From: Prorocentrum cordatum
Taxonomy: Eukaryota > Sar > Dinophyceae > Prorocentrales > Prorocentraceae
Assembly: GCA_963575745.1 (NCBI GenBank)
Contig: CAUYUJ010009429.1
Span: 1-34,326, forward strand
Length of the DNA: 34,326 nt
Direction: 5' to 3'
Shown here in pieces: positions 1 to 12,411 of this stretch. The number at the start of each line of letters is the position of its first letter. Within the stretch, counting starts at the first letter, position 1. Below the pieces are notes generated by a model. That model saw nothing but the letters and a program-made list of their open reading frames with translations, did no database searches and was not told the DNA's origin. Both the position numbers and the translations under genes were made by a program.

Positions 1-46
1 AAAGGACGGGAAGGATGAGGAGGAATAGGAATAGGAGGAGGAGGAG

Positions 47-75
47 CCCAGATGCTCCACGATGGAAAAATTTCC
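47..75 (-). repeat. Inverted partial copy of the 76-bp repeat seen at 23.5 and 24.2 kb
   Basis: The segment starting CCCAGATGCTCCACGATG is the reverse complement of the right end of the repeat at 23517-23592 (27 of 29 bases by eye). It is followed, as on the other side of the 24.2 kb copy, by GCGCTCGAAAT-rich sequence. This points to a dispersed element in both orientations. No coding capacity was seen. Confidence 0.65.
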
Positions 76-335
76 AGCGCGCGTGATCGCGCTCGAAATC
101 GCCGGGAAAACCGGTGATTTCGATAGCGCGCGATGGAAACGCAGGTTTTCAGAAGGTTTTGCTGCGCTCGAAATTAAATCGAGCGCGCTGGAAATCTCGC
201 GCTCGAAGTGTTCAAACCACCGCGCTCGAAATTTCAACATTCGAGCGCGGGGTCGCTGTCGAAATTCGCGTTCGTCGCTATCGAAATTTGCGCCCGTCGA
301 ATCCGCGCCCATCGCTCTGGAAATCGTCGTGAAGC
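76..335. repeat. GCGCTCGAAAT short-motif repeat region
   Basis: Degenerate, irregularly spaced copies of GCGCTCGAAAT and its inverse ATTTCGAGCGCGC fill this stretch. The same motif family fills 24050-24185. Motif spacing is not constant, so it is not a clean tandem array. The frames open across it have no protein-like composition, and no gene is called. Confidence 0.55.
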
Positions 336-339
336 GCTC

Positions 340-1075
340 TTCACGCTCCTCCTCGTGCCCTCTTCCTCCTCCCCCTCCTCCCCGTCCTCGTCCTCCTCCT
401 CCTCCTATCTTCCTCCTCCTCCGTATCTATATCCTTATCATTCTCCGTGTCTTTCTGCTTCTCCTTCGCCTCCTCGCCCTCCTGTTCCATCTCCTTCTCC
501 TTATGTTTCCTTCTACTCCCTCACCCCCTTTCCTGAACAGAGCGCGAAGGCGTCTCGGGCGAGGAAAATGATTGGAGGAAGAAGTTGAGGAGGAGGAGGA
601 GAAGGATGATGATAAAGGTGGTGATGACGATATGGATGAGACTCGCGACAACGAGACTAAGGAGGATGACGAGAAGGAGAGGGGAAGGGAGGGGGGGAGG
701 GAGAGGGGGACGAGGCAGAGCAGGAGGATGATGAGAATTTCTATGAGTGGGTGGGGGAGGAGAATGAGGATGATGATCAGGAGGAGGATAAGGAGGATGA
801 GGAGTAGGAGCAGCGAGGAGGAGGAGGACGAGGAGGACGAGAGGAGTGGGTAGGATGATGAGGAGGAGGATGTGGGGCGGGGGGTAGATGAGGAAGAGAA
901 GGGATGACTTGAGTGGTGATGGTGATGCTCAGGTGGCAGGAGGGGCAGCAAGGAGGAGGAGGAGGATAATGGATGAGACGGATCAGGAGGAGGAGATGGA
1001 GGGGGAGTGATGGGGCGGGGAATGAGGATGGAGCACGGGAAGGGAAGTTGAAGAATATGAGGAAGATTAGGATGA
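340..1075. repeat. TCC-rich tract followed by GGA/GAT-rich tract
   Basis: About 180 bases of near-pure pyrimidine (TCC/CCT triplets, 345-525) are followed by about 450 bases of purine-rich GAGGA/GATGA sequence (570-1075). The two halves are roughly complementary, so folding or triplex formation is possible. Open frames here on both strands are low-complexity Ser/Pro/Glu/Arg strings caused by composition; none is called as a gene. Confidence 0.7.
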
Positions 1076-1323
1076 GGATGAGGATACGGAACACACGTGG
1101 GGCTCCCGCTCGAGACTTCCTCCGTATTTCAAGGTGGCAGGCACGGCCACAATTCAGATCTCTGTCCGCCCCCCGTTCGCTCCATCTCCCTCCCTCCGCC
1201 CAAGCGTCCTCGCACCCTAGCTGCCTTGAATCAATCATCTGCTATCCTTCGCTCTCGTCTGCTGATCCTGCCCTTCCCTTCTGCCCCCCCCCTCCTCAGA
1301 GCTCTTGTTTGGGCTCGGGCGCC

Positions 1324-4300
1324 ATGGCGCAGACTTCGTGCCTGGTCCTCAGGGTCGGCGGGCCCCGCCCGCCCCCAGGGCTCGGCGAGCCGCGGGTGGT
1401 CATGGAGGTCGGGGAAGTACCTCCAGGCCTTCCCATGGTCCACTCCCGCGGCAGGCCCGCCAGGCCCAAACGGGGTTGGATCGGGCCTGCGCTGCGGGAG
1501 GCGCCGCCCTGTCCGTGGCCAGGCTGCCCCGACGTGGTCGCGGTGGGCAGGGACTCGCCCCTGGCGGTTTGGCGGTGCCCCCCCCGCCTGGCACGTGGAC
1601 GATGGGTGGGCTCCAGGGCAGCCTGGGCGACTCACCATCACGCCCACGCTCCCCGACGGGCTGCGCATGACGTGGTCCGTGGGCGACGCGCAGCACGCCC
1701 AGGAGTACAGCAGAATCGTGGCCTTGCCGTTCCGCTACTACTACAGCAGGCGCTGACGGCACTGCTGGGGTACAAACCAAACGTCCTCCTACCCCCCTCC
1801 CTCCCTCCCCCCTCCCTCCCCCCCATCCGTCCGTCCCTCATTCCTTCCATATGTCCGTCGTCAATTGTCGTTCCGTGCCCCCTGTCTTCCTTGCGAGTGC
1901 GCAGTAGATAGTGATTGTGGTGATGACGGTTGCACAGGTGACATGTCGTTCCGTTATACAGTCTTCCCGCTGGGTGCCTAGCGCGCCGACCCCAGGTCGC
2001 GGCATACCCCCCAACACACAAGCACGTGCACTGACACCCTCACCCGCCCCACATCACCCCATCACCTCACCAACGCACCCACAATTCTGCCGCCATCGTC
2101 ACGTCACAGCCGTTTCGGCACACGAGGAGCATTTGCAAGTCACTTTCACAACCGTGAAAGTGACGCCGCATCGATACCCAACCGCGGACGTCGATGCCAG
2201 TGACCTTGCCCACGCGTTCAACGAGCACGTCGGACACATGGGCGTGCGACAGGCACCATCGCTCTCCTGTCTATATGTTTACCCATCCCATTGTGCCACT
2301 AATTCGGTCGTGGTGCCACTCGATCATATCGATGTGTAGTCTCGCGTGCAGCGTTGTTCAGCAGGAGGGGGACGATGAGGGAGGGGGATTACGGCGAGGG
2401 GAAGTACGAGGAGGAGGGGGGGAGCGACGAGGAGGGGGGGCAGGAGGGGGATATGGATGTGGAGGATATGGAGCGATGGAGAATGCCTTCCTCCTCCTCA
2501 ATCCTTCTCCTCCTCGTCCTCCCTCCCTCACCGTCGCTCTAGTAGTCCATCCTCATCCCCCCCCCCCCCCCCCCCCCCCCCCACCCCCCTCCTCAATTCT
2601 CCATTCTTTCCTTCCTTTCACCTCGCTCACCATCCTCGGACCCCCCCCACCCCCCCCCCCCCCCCCCCCTTGCGCCCCCACCGCGTCGAACCGCCTGATC
2701 CCCCCCCCCCCCCCCCACCCCCCCCCCCCCCCCTCCCCCCACCCATACTCCCCCCGCCCGGCTTCTCCCTCAGGGGGGAAGGTCTGTATCAGATAAAGTG
2801 CGTCCCGTCAGGCATTTTGCCTCTCCCTCAGGGGGGAAGGTCTGTATCAGATAAAGTGCGTCCCGTCAGGCATTTTGCCTCGGGCGCTACCTATCGCTGG
2901 ACAAGTCTCGGGCGGTCCACGCGCCCAGCCTCGTGGACTGCAGCGAGCTGGTCCGTCACGTGTGACGCATGCGCAAACATTCCCTCCACCGCCCATTCCT
3001 CCTCCTCGTCCTCCCCCTCTGTATCCCCCCTCTTCCCCCTGCGCCTCGTCACCCTCGTCCGTATCGTGCGCCTCCGTCCCCCCTTCGGGTAGCTCGGTAC
3101 GTAGATGTGTAAATTTGTAGGTAAGTCGGTAGATGGGCCGATCGGCAGGTCGGGCATAGGTGGGTAATTTTCGCGTGACGGTCGCGAGGTGTGTGGGTAT
3201 GTTGGGCGGCAGACGGTCAGTCACGTAGCTATGGGTGTATGGTTGAATACGTGCGTAATGATTGCATGTATGTATGTAGGCACGTGTGTATGTATGTACG
3301 TCTATATAGATGCAGGTATGTATGCATGTGTGTACATATATATATATGTATGTATGTATGTACGTATGTATGTATGTACGTATGTATGTATGTATGTATG
3401 TTTATGTGTATGTATATATGAATGGATGCATTGATGTAAGTACGTGTGTATGTAGATACGTATGCATACATACATGTACGTATGTATGTATGCATGTTTG
3501 TACGTGTGTGTAAACGTATATGTATGTCTGTATACATGCATGCATATAAATATGGATATATACATAGGCATGGGTGTGTATATGCCCGCATACGAATATC
3601 TCACGTACATCCCACGTGAGAGTTACGTGAGGTCAGCTGGTATATCTCACATACATCTCACGTGAGATGCCCGCGGGATGTAGCAACTGACCCCGCGAAC
3701 ATCTCACGTGATATGCCCGTGAGATGTAACGACTGGCTTCGCGACCATCTCACGTGAGATGTACGTGATATGTATCTACTGACCTCACGAACATCTCACG
3801 TGATGTCCACGTGAGATGTCCGTGAGATGCAGCGACAGACCTCACTAACATCTCACGTGATATCTATGTGATATGTCCGTGGGGTACTGCACCCCACGGC
3901 GCGTGATTGGCGCGCGGCCCCTCTCCCAGGTCGCCGCGCTCATCAGCAGCATCCCGTCGCTGGAGTGCAACTGCAGGCCCATGCGCGATGCGCTCCAGAC
4001 CTGCTTGGACAGGTTCGCATGGGCCCAAGTGCGGCCACGAAGAGGGCGGAGTTTGGGGGGGTGGGGATTGGTTCAAGCAGAGGGGTGTGCGGGAGGGCGA
4101 TGACGCGTCATCGCCATCAGCCCGAGCACTACCAGATGCTGGGCATCCCCACCCCCCTCAGAACGCCACCTTCTCCATAACGTGGCCTCGCTCCCCGAGG
4201 TGCCCCGCCGCCCACAAAGAGAGGGGCAACGTCGCGGTCGCCGACCGCGCAGGCAGCATGGCCGACAAGATGAACACGTTGCTGGTTCATCTGCGCCGCC

Positions 4301-5316
4301 TGTGAGACAGTCCCGCGCGGCGCCGCCAGGCCGAACGACGACAGCGAACGGGGCGGTGGGGGGGGCACTTCGTTTTTGTTGGGGAAGGTGAACCACGTTG
4401 ACTGGGGCAATCGCTCGCCACGGCCTTCTCGGAAGGCTGGCGAAGACGGCGGACGCCCCATTCGACAGGTTTAGCCCCCCCCCCCCCCCCCTATGGCTGT
4501 TCTTCGGCGCCCCCCATCTCCCGTTAGGCTTTCGGCCGGTGCTCCAGGATGCAGGCCCTCAAGTTGCAGGAGATATGCGACCAGCTGGGAGTCAAGGACT
4601 ATCACTGTGTGAGGGTTGGTGATGGTGGTGATGGTGATGATGTAGGAGATGAGGACGGGGGTGCGCGATGATGATGATAGGGGGAGAAGATGGGTGAGGA
4701 GAGGGATGGCGACTAAGGAGATTGATGGATTGAGGGTGTGTACACTCACGGGGGTGAGGGGCATGGCGACCAAACGGAGTATGCGGAGGAGGAGGGCGAC
4801 GACATGACGGACGAGGAGGAGGGCGAGGAGGAGTAGGAGGAGGAGGAGGCGACGAGGACGAGAAGGGTGATTGCGAAGAGGAATGGGGGAAGAGGCGGGG
4901 CACCACATGGTGGGGGGGTAGGGGGGTAGTCGCGCCAGGGCGGCCGCGCCGACGCCTGCCGCGACGCGCTCGACTACTACGACGGCGACGACAAGCACGA
5001 GTACACTGCGCCGTGGCACGGCGACGGCCAGAAGTGCAACGACGGTGCCAAGAAGCGCAACTACGACGACGCCTGGCACTACGACGACCAGAAGCGCAAC
5101 TACGGCCAGAAGTGCAACTACGACGACCAGAAGCGCAACTACGACGACCAGAAGTGCACATGCGACGACCAGAAGTGCAACTACGACGCCACGAAGCGCA
5201 ACTACGGCACCTGGCACTACGACGACCAGCCGCACCGCGCGTGGCACGGCGGCGACCAGCAGGCGCGGAGCCACGATGACATCGTCGACGACCGCGAGAT
5301 GAAGGACACCCCGTGA
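1324..5316 (+). CDS. Gene 1: unknown multi-exon protein with C-terminal YDDQK repeats
   Basis: Not recognised. Proposed exons, by GC3-rich frame and matching phase: 1324-1745, 2110-2252, 2870-2959, 3930-4028, 4121-4277, 4436-4468, 4548-4608 and 4939-5316 (TGA), about 460 residues. The start ATG (CCATGG context) follows a polypyrimidine tract ending in CAG, as expected of a trans-splice acceptor, and opens MAQTSCLVLRVGG. Introns after exons 1 and 2 use GC donors; intron 3 is nearly 1 kb and full of repeats. Exon 4 reads VAALISSIPSLECNCRPMRD; exons 5-7 join through MADKMNT/LAKTADAPFD/RMQALKLQEICDQ. The last exon is rich in Tyr, Asp, Lys and His, with repeated NYDDQK(R/C). Two apparent frame shifts fall in C-runs (1578-1585 and 4152-4157), so either base-calling error or decay is possible. 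Exon 1 is the least certain. Confidence 0.6.
2540..2760. repeat. C-homopolymer and CCT-rich intron tract
   Basis: This part of intron 2 of gene 1 is long C runs broken by A or T (about 2560-2582, 2641-2668 and 2701-2752). Just before it (2365-2480) the intron is G/A-rich GAGGGGG sequence, so the intron holds a purine block followed by a pyrimidine block. Run lengths are probably unreliable in the assembly. Confidence 0.7.
2764..2879 (+). repeat. Perfect 58-bp tandem duplication over a splice acceptor
   Basis: Two identical 58-base copies lie head to tail (2764-2821 and 2822-2879). Each starts TCTCCCTCAGGGGGGAAGG and ends CAGGCATTTTGCC. The proposed acceptor of gene 1 exon 3 (CCCGTCAG|GCATTTTGCC, exon from 2870) lies in the second copy, so the first carries a duplicate acceptor at 2811. 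Identity over 58 bases implies a recent event. Confidence 0.85.
3229..3590. repeat. TATG/TGTA tetranucleotide microsatellite
   Basis: An imperfect array of TATG, TACG and TGTG units lies in intron 3 of gene 1. It is AT-richer than its surroundings. Frames open on both strands give only Met-Tyr-Val-Cys or His-Thr-Tyr-Ile strings and are repeat artefacts. Confidence 0.9.
3654..3890. repeat. 46-bp tandem repeat built on palindrome CATCTCACGTGAGATG
   Basis: Five units start with CATCTCACGTGA at about 3654, 3700, 3746, 3792 and 3848. The first three are 46 bases apart; the fourth is longer by an internal duplication. Units contain the 16-base palindrome CATCTCACGTGAGATG or close variants, then (C/G)(T/C)GTGAGATGTA and a spacer ACTGACCTCGCGAA. 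Related palindromes lie at 11700-11890 and 21799-21850. No frame here is protein-like. Confidence 0.8.
5017..5235 (+). repeat. In-frame coding minisatellite, YDDQK(R/C)N repeats of gene 1
   Basis: Within the last exon of gene 1, units of about 21-24 bases (CAGAAGCGCAACTACGACGA and variants) repeat roughly seven times and stay in frame. They encode NYDDQKRN / NYDDQKCN with interruptions such as GTWHYDDQ. Unit spacing is always a multiple of three and variation keeps Tyr-Asp-Asp, which argues that the repeat is translated. Confidence 0.75.
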
Positions 5317-5335
5317 CCGCCAGGGGTCTGAGGAT

Positions 5336-5945
5336 ATGGAGGGAGGTGATAATGACGATGATGACGGTAATGATGAGAAAGAGGAGGGGGGGGGGGGGGG
5401 GATTATGATGATGATGAAAAACCGGATGTTGATGAGGATGATGATGATGATGATGATGAAGAATGCGATGCTGACAATGATGAGGATGGGTCTGCGGAGG
5501 GAGGGTGGTGGCGATGATGAGGGCGACGAGGGCGGTGATGGCGGCGAGGATGAGTGCGCGAAGAAGGGCCATGAGAGAGGAGGGTGAACAGGATGATGAG
5601 GATAATGAACCTAAGGAGGACACCCACTCCCCATCTTCCCCATCATCCCCCTCTAGCTCCACATCCGTCATCCTCCTCATCCTCGTCAGTCTTCTACTCA
5701 CCGCCAATCCCCCCCTCCTCCGCGTAGTCCCCATCTTCACCGCGCCCACCAATCCGCCTAACCGCCCTCGTCCGCGGCCCCCTCCTGCTACTCGCCCGCG
5801 TCCTCTCATAGCCTCCTTGCCCAATCCATCGCCACCCTGCCCCATAGCAACGCGCGCTCCCCGCGTCGCCATGTCCATCCGGCCTCGCAACCGCACCAAC
5901 ACCTCCACGCGTACCCCTCCTGTCGGAGCATCCGTCTCATCTCGA
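5336..5945. repeat. Intergenic GATGATG block then TCC/CCTC block
   Basis: Between genes 1 and 2 the strand runs purine-rich (GATGATGA/GGAGG, 5336-5620) then pyrimidine-rich (CCATCCTCCTC, 5625-5900). The flip resembles that at 340-1075. Open frames across it continue into gene 2 but are low complexity before about 5970. No separate gene was found. Confidence 0.7.
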
Positions 5946-5949
5946 CCTC

Positions 5950-5967
5950 CCGCAGCCATTTTGGCTC
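5950..5967 (+). other. Relic of the dinoflagellate spliced leader (DinoSL)
   Basis: CCGCAGCCATTTTGGCTC matches the 3' part of the dinoflagellate trans-spliced leader consensus CCGTAGCCATTTTGGCTC at 17 of 18 positions, and lies 60 bases upstream of the chosen ATG of gene 2 on the same strand. In dinoflagellates such genomic relics are known to arise when a mature trans-spliced mRNA is reverse-transcribed and re-inserted. A chance match at this level in 34 kb is unlikely (roughly one in ten thousand by simple estimate). Confidence 0.75.
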
Positions 5968-6026
5968 GCTGGTGTTGCTGGCCCGCGCTCGGCTTCCACT
6001 CCAGCTCGCGCCGTTCCCTCCGCGGC

Positions 6027-7761
6027 ATGAACTCGCCGCTCGTGCAGGCCCTCAAGGACACGTTCGTCCAGGCGCGGTGGGCGGAGCTCCAGCGCGCTCG
6101 CAACCGCGCGCTGTTCCGCATCTTCGCGGACGTCATGCCGCGGCGTGCCCTGGCTCATTCGAGCACGCCGCAGCGGGACATGCATTGCCTGCAGGTGTTC
6201 GGCGGCCAGGGCGGTGCTCATGCAGTGTCGCACGAGGTGCATGCGCTCGGCCTGCAGAGCTTCGCCTACGACGAGCTCGGACACCACGCCGCCGACATCA
6301 ACCCTGGTGTGCTCAAATGGGCGCTGCGCCTCGTCCCGCGCGGCCCGGTGTGGGCGACGCTCAAGTCGACGTCGCGCTGCGAGCGGATCGCCGCGACTGC
6401 GGTGGCCATCGCTGTGCTGGCGTGGTTGAGTGGCGGGGAAGTCCGCATGACGACGAGATCGGGCGAGGAGACCAAGTTGTGGGCGCGCCAGCCGATTCAC
6501 CACGTGGTCAGCGTGCTGGCGCCAATCATGTACATCACGTACCTGGGCGCGTTCGGGGCCTGCGGCGCGCAGCCGTTAGAGGTTGTCTCAAGCCATCACC
6601 TCTTCAAGGGCTTGCTGCAGGACTCGGTGGCATTCCACCTCCTCCTCCTCATCATCATCATCATCATCAGCAGCATCGTCCTCCGTATCCTCACCATAGC
6701 CTCACTCGAACCCCATCTCGCCTATTCCTCCTCCCCCCCCTCCTCGCCCCTCCATATCCGACCTCGCTTGCCCCCTCGCTCCCCTCGTCGTCGTCATCTT
6801 CCTCCTCCGCCTTCCCCTCCTCCTCCTACTGATCCCTCATCTCATCATTCTCACGCCGACGAGGACGAGCCCGATGGTCCGTTCACGCCGATCAAGAGCC
6901 ACAATTATTGTGGCTATACCGCTGGGTTCTGCAAAGCGGTGGCCAGCATCATCCACTCTATCCACGGCGCGCGCTCGCCCTCGACGATCGCAGATTTTTT
7001 TCGGGCGGGCCCACATCAGCGCGAGGACCCGTGTCGCACGTTGGGACCTTGCAGGTAGTCGACTGCGTGATAGACAACGGGCCAGGGTGGATGAGGAGGA
7101 GGGGGGGGATGTACTGATGAGGAGGGGGATGAGGGATGAGGAATGTGGATGCTCATCGTCCTGCCCCTCCTCCGCCTCATCATCATTTGCATTTTCCCTT
7201 CCTATGCTCCGCGTCCTCCCCATCCTTATCCTCCTCTCCCGCATCGTCCTCCCCCTCATCGTCTTCATCCCTCCCAGCCTCTGTCTCTTCAATGTTTCAT
7301 CGCAACCTCCTCCTCCGATTCCTCATCCTTCTACTCCTCCGGCTGCTCATGCGATCCACCGACGCAGTCGCATTGCCCCCCCCCCCCGATCGACGCCGAA
7401 CGGGTTCTGCGGCGACGCGGCCCACAGGACCGTGCCCGAGAGTTCTCCGAAGAACTCGTTCCCGTCGGCTGCGTGCGATTCGACCGTGGGCCCAGGTGCC
7501 ACCGCGTCGGAGTTCGACAGCCAGTCTGCGCGCGATGTGGTGGCGCCTGTAGTGAAGCGCCGCAAACTTGTTGTAAAGACGCCAGATCCTAGCTATCGCC
7601 GCATGTGCTCGTCCACGCCCAGCGCGGACAGCGGCCCCAGCCCTGCGCCCGTCGCCCCGCCGCCTGGAGTTGTCCGCACGGGGGGCGCGAGTACAGAGCC
7701 TGGCGACGCGCGCGATGATGCGGACTTTGCCGCGCTAGCAGTGTGGCTTAAGTTAGGCTAG
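6027..7761 (+). CDS. Gene 2: diverged dinoflagellate methyltransferase-fold-like protein
   Basis: Exon 1 (6027-6626) is a clean GC3-rich frame beginning MNSPLVQALKDTF. Residues about 52-120 carry LQVFGGQGGAHAVSHEV, then AYDELGHHAADI, then ALRLVPRGPVWATLKS. From memory this matches a family abundant in dinoflagellates that resembles C5-type SAM methyltransferases (glycine-rich loop, YD acidic end, G-x-VW before a Pro-Cys motif). Here the Pro-Cys is replaced by TLKST, so activity is doubtful. Later ARQPIHH and YLGAFGACGAQPLEVVSSH fit the same family. Exon 2 starts near 6870 or 6897 (SHNYCGYTAGFCKAVASII); exon 3 runs from about 7368 to the TAG at 7761 and holds VVKRRKLVVK, a possible nuclear signal. 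The intron 6627-6869 is CTC/CAT-rich. Exon 2-3 junctions are uncertain. The leader relic upstream suggests a retroposed origin. Confidence 0.65.
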
Positions 7762-8455
7762 GTGTGTTCGAGGTTAGGCGCACCCCGATCTATGGATTTG
7801 GAGCAAAGGCCGATTTGAGGCCGGCTACAGTAGGCTGACATCTAGGGGTCGAACGCATCAGAGCAAACGAGCACCGCGAGCAAACCAGCAAGGCAACCCC
7901 GCAAAGCAATGCTCGGCCCTGCGTTTCGAGAGTGCTGGCAGACTGCTTCAGCACGCGTGTGCCTTGATCGGTTGGACGGCGCGAGTGGCGTCGAATCGTG
8001 CCGATGGGGATCGTCGCGACATGCGCAGTGCATGGGATGTATGGTCGCGACGGTCGACGCTATTACACGTTTAAGCGTTGCCGTCGCCAGCGTGTGCCAG
8101 ACGCCAGCTTCGCACGTGCACAGCTTGAAAAACGTGTCGCTTGATGCCAGGCGCGCGGCTCCCCATGATGATGGGTTTGATGATATGATGCGATGAACTA
8201 TTTGCAGGTACAGCGTGTGGTTGGATGTATGACATGACACGGGGGGACAAGGGGGTGCAGGGGCATGGCTGGAGGGGATGAGATGCAAGGCGAGACGCTG
8301 GTCGCCGTCGTCGTGTCGTCAGAATTCGGGGGGAGTGCTAGTAGTCAGTCTCGCTCGTTCTCAAACGTACACGTGCTAAATTTTACTCCAAACAAACTTG
8401 CTCATGCTCAGACTCACTCGTTCGCAGGCGTGGAGCCGAACCCCACGGCGCACCG
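7762..8455. other. Intergenic, no convincing gene
   Basis: A frame of 95 codons (7909-8196, +) and an overlapping antisense frame are open, but neither has the strong GC3 bias of the real exons nearby or any recognised motif. Nothing else structured was seen apart from two short GATGATG runs near 8165-8190. Confidence 0.4.
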
Positions 8456-11056
<2,601 letters not shown>

Positions 11057-12411
11057 GCCCTGTATATCAGAATGCAGGTTCGGACAGTCATCGTTTATAT
11101 GTCCGAGTCTGATGCTGGGGCGCCCAAATTCGAATGTCACACTTGGGGAGTGGCGCCTCATCTCGTAGGGGTGTTATCGCAGCGCGTGTCCGAATTACGT
11201 GACTGTGCCAATAGCGTGTTGTAAACGTGCTAGTGCCACCGTTGGGTGCATGTCGTGTTCTCAGTGCCCGAACCGCCCCTGTTCTCGGTTCACATACCTC
11301 CAGTGTTCTCGGTTCCCACACCTACACTCACATGTTGTGGGCGCGCGTCGCCATCCCCGACAGGCCTGCCCCCCGAGAGCAGAACGACTGCAGCGCAGGC
11401 AGCTGCGCGTTGTGAGGTGGCGGTAGTATACATACACCATATGATGATGATGCGTATATGGGGATGTGGTAGTGTCGGCGAATAGGGTGGAGGTAGGTAT
11501 ATTACATGTGTAATGTGGATAAGTTGGGTGTACCGCTGATGATTATTATGATACGGAGTTTAGTAAATTATGAGTCCAAACAGGTGGGTTCACCACTACA
11601 CATTGCATATCTTACAACTTACACACGTTACGCGGTTCAGACAATGGATTTCAGACATTCGCGTTGGTGAAATTTGGGGTACACGCTTCAGAATGGTATT
11701 GCACATGTAATCTCACCACCACCTCGCGTGAGATGATGGTGAGATTCGAATCTCACCAAAATCTCACGTAAGCCTTACGTGGGACGTTTGTGAGATTTTG
11801 GTCCCACAAACGTCTCACGTGAGCCTTGCGTGGGACGTTTGTGAGATTTGGGTCTCGCCAATATCCCACGTGAGATCTCCGTGAGATTTATATTTCCGAC
11901 CATATGATACATTATAGTTAATGATATTTAAAAATAGTATGGTTGGTGAAATTCGTAACATGGCAGTCACACGTATGCCAACGTATGCGGTGAGTAAGTA
12001 TTGCATTTGAATCCTGAATGCGAGGCACGTTTGCACACCACTACCACTATGTACGCAATCGTAGTCACATGAACAGTGTGCACGGCGAGCGTACACCGTG
12101 AGCGTATCACAGCTGCAAGCAAACATTATAGGTAGTTAATGTCGCGTGTGGCCCTAGGACTCGGTGCTTCTGGGAACCTCGGGCTGCCCTGGACTGTGCC
12201 ATGGCATCTGCGCGGGCATCATGGTCATGGCCATGGTAACGCAATGCCCCCCCCCCCTGGATTTGGTTTCGCACGCATGTGAACCGCGTGCAAGCAGTCC
12301 AGCGCCCCCCCCCCCCCCCCCCCCATAGCGAACCAACTGCACGCCGTAAGCTGCTTGGGTTCAAGATCGTTCTGGAACGTTTCTCCCAGCCGTGTAACAC
12401 TAGCGGTTGCC
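11057..12411. other. Intergenic region between genes 3 and 4
   Basis: No exon with the local GC3 signature was seen. The region is lower in GC than the genes. It holds three short related copies of GTGTTCTCGGTTCCC (11258-11330), a GATGATGATG run, palindromic repeats at 11700-11890 (listed separately) and C-runs at 12246-12258 and 12306-12324. The sequence just upstream of gene 4 ends ACACTAG|CGGTTGCC before the ATG, a possible trans-splice acceptor. Confidence 0.5.
11700..11892. repeat. Palindromic TCTCACGTGAG repeat cluster
   Basis: A perfect 22-base palindrome lies at 11737-11758 (arms TGGTGAGATTC / GAATCTCACCA). It is followed by about two copies of a 52-base unit: TCTCACGT(A/G)AGCCTT, (A/G)CGTGGGACGTTTGTGAG, ATTTTGGTCCCACAAACG. 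Arms TCTCAC and GTGAGA pair at several spacings. The core TCTCACGTGAGA is shared with the 46-bp array at 3654 and the stretch at 21799. Confidence 0.8.

Noticed and set aside
427-1238. Antisense Ser/Pro-rich frames opposite the GGA tract
   Set aside because: Composition artefact of the purine tract; no protein-like sequence and no splice context.
2869-2888. CAGGCATTTTGCCTCGGG as a second spliced-leader relic
   Set aside because: It needs a gap and several mismatches, is tandemly duplicated in an intron, and works better as a splice acceptor plus exon start. Not supported.
7909-8288. Overlapping sense (95-codon) and antisense (148-codon) frames between genes 2 and 3
   Set aside because: No GC3 bias, no motif, no splice context. 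Overlap of open frames on both strands in GC-rich DNA is common by chance.
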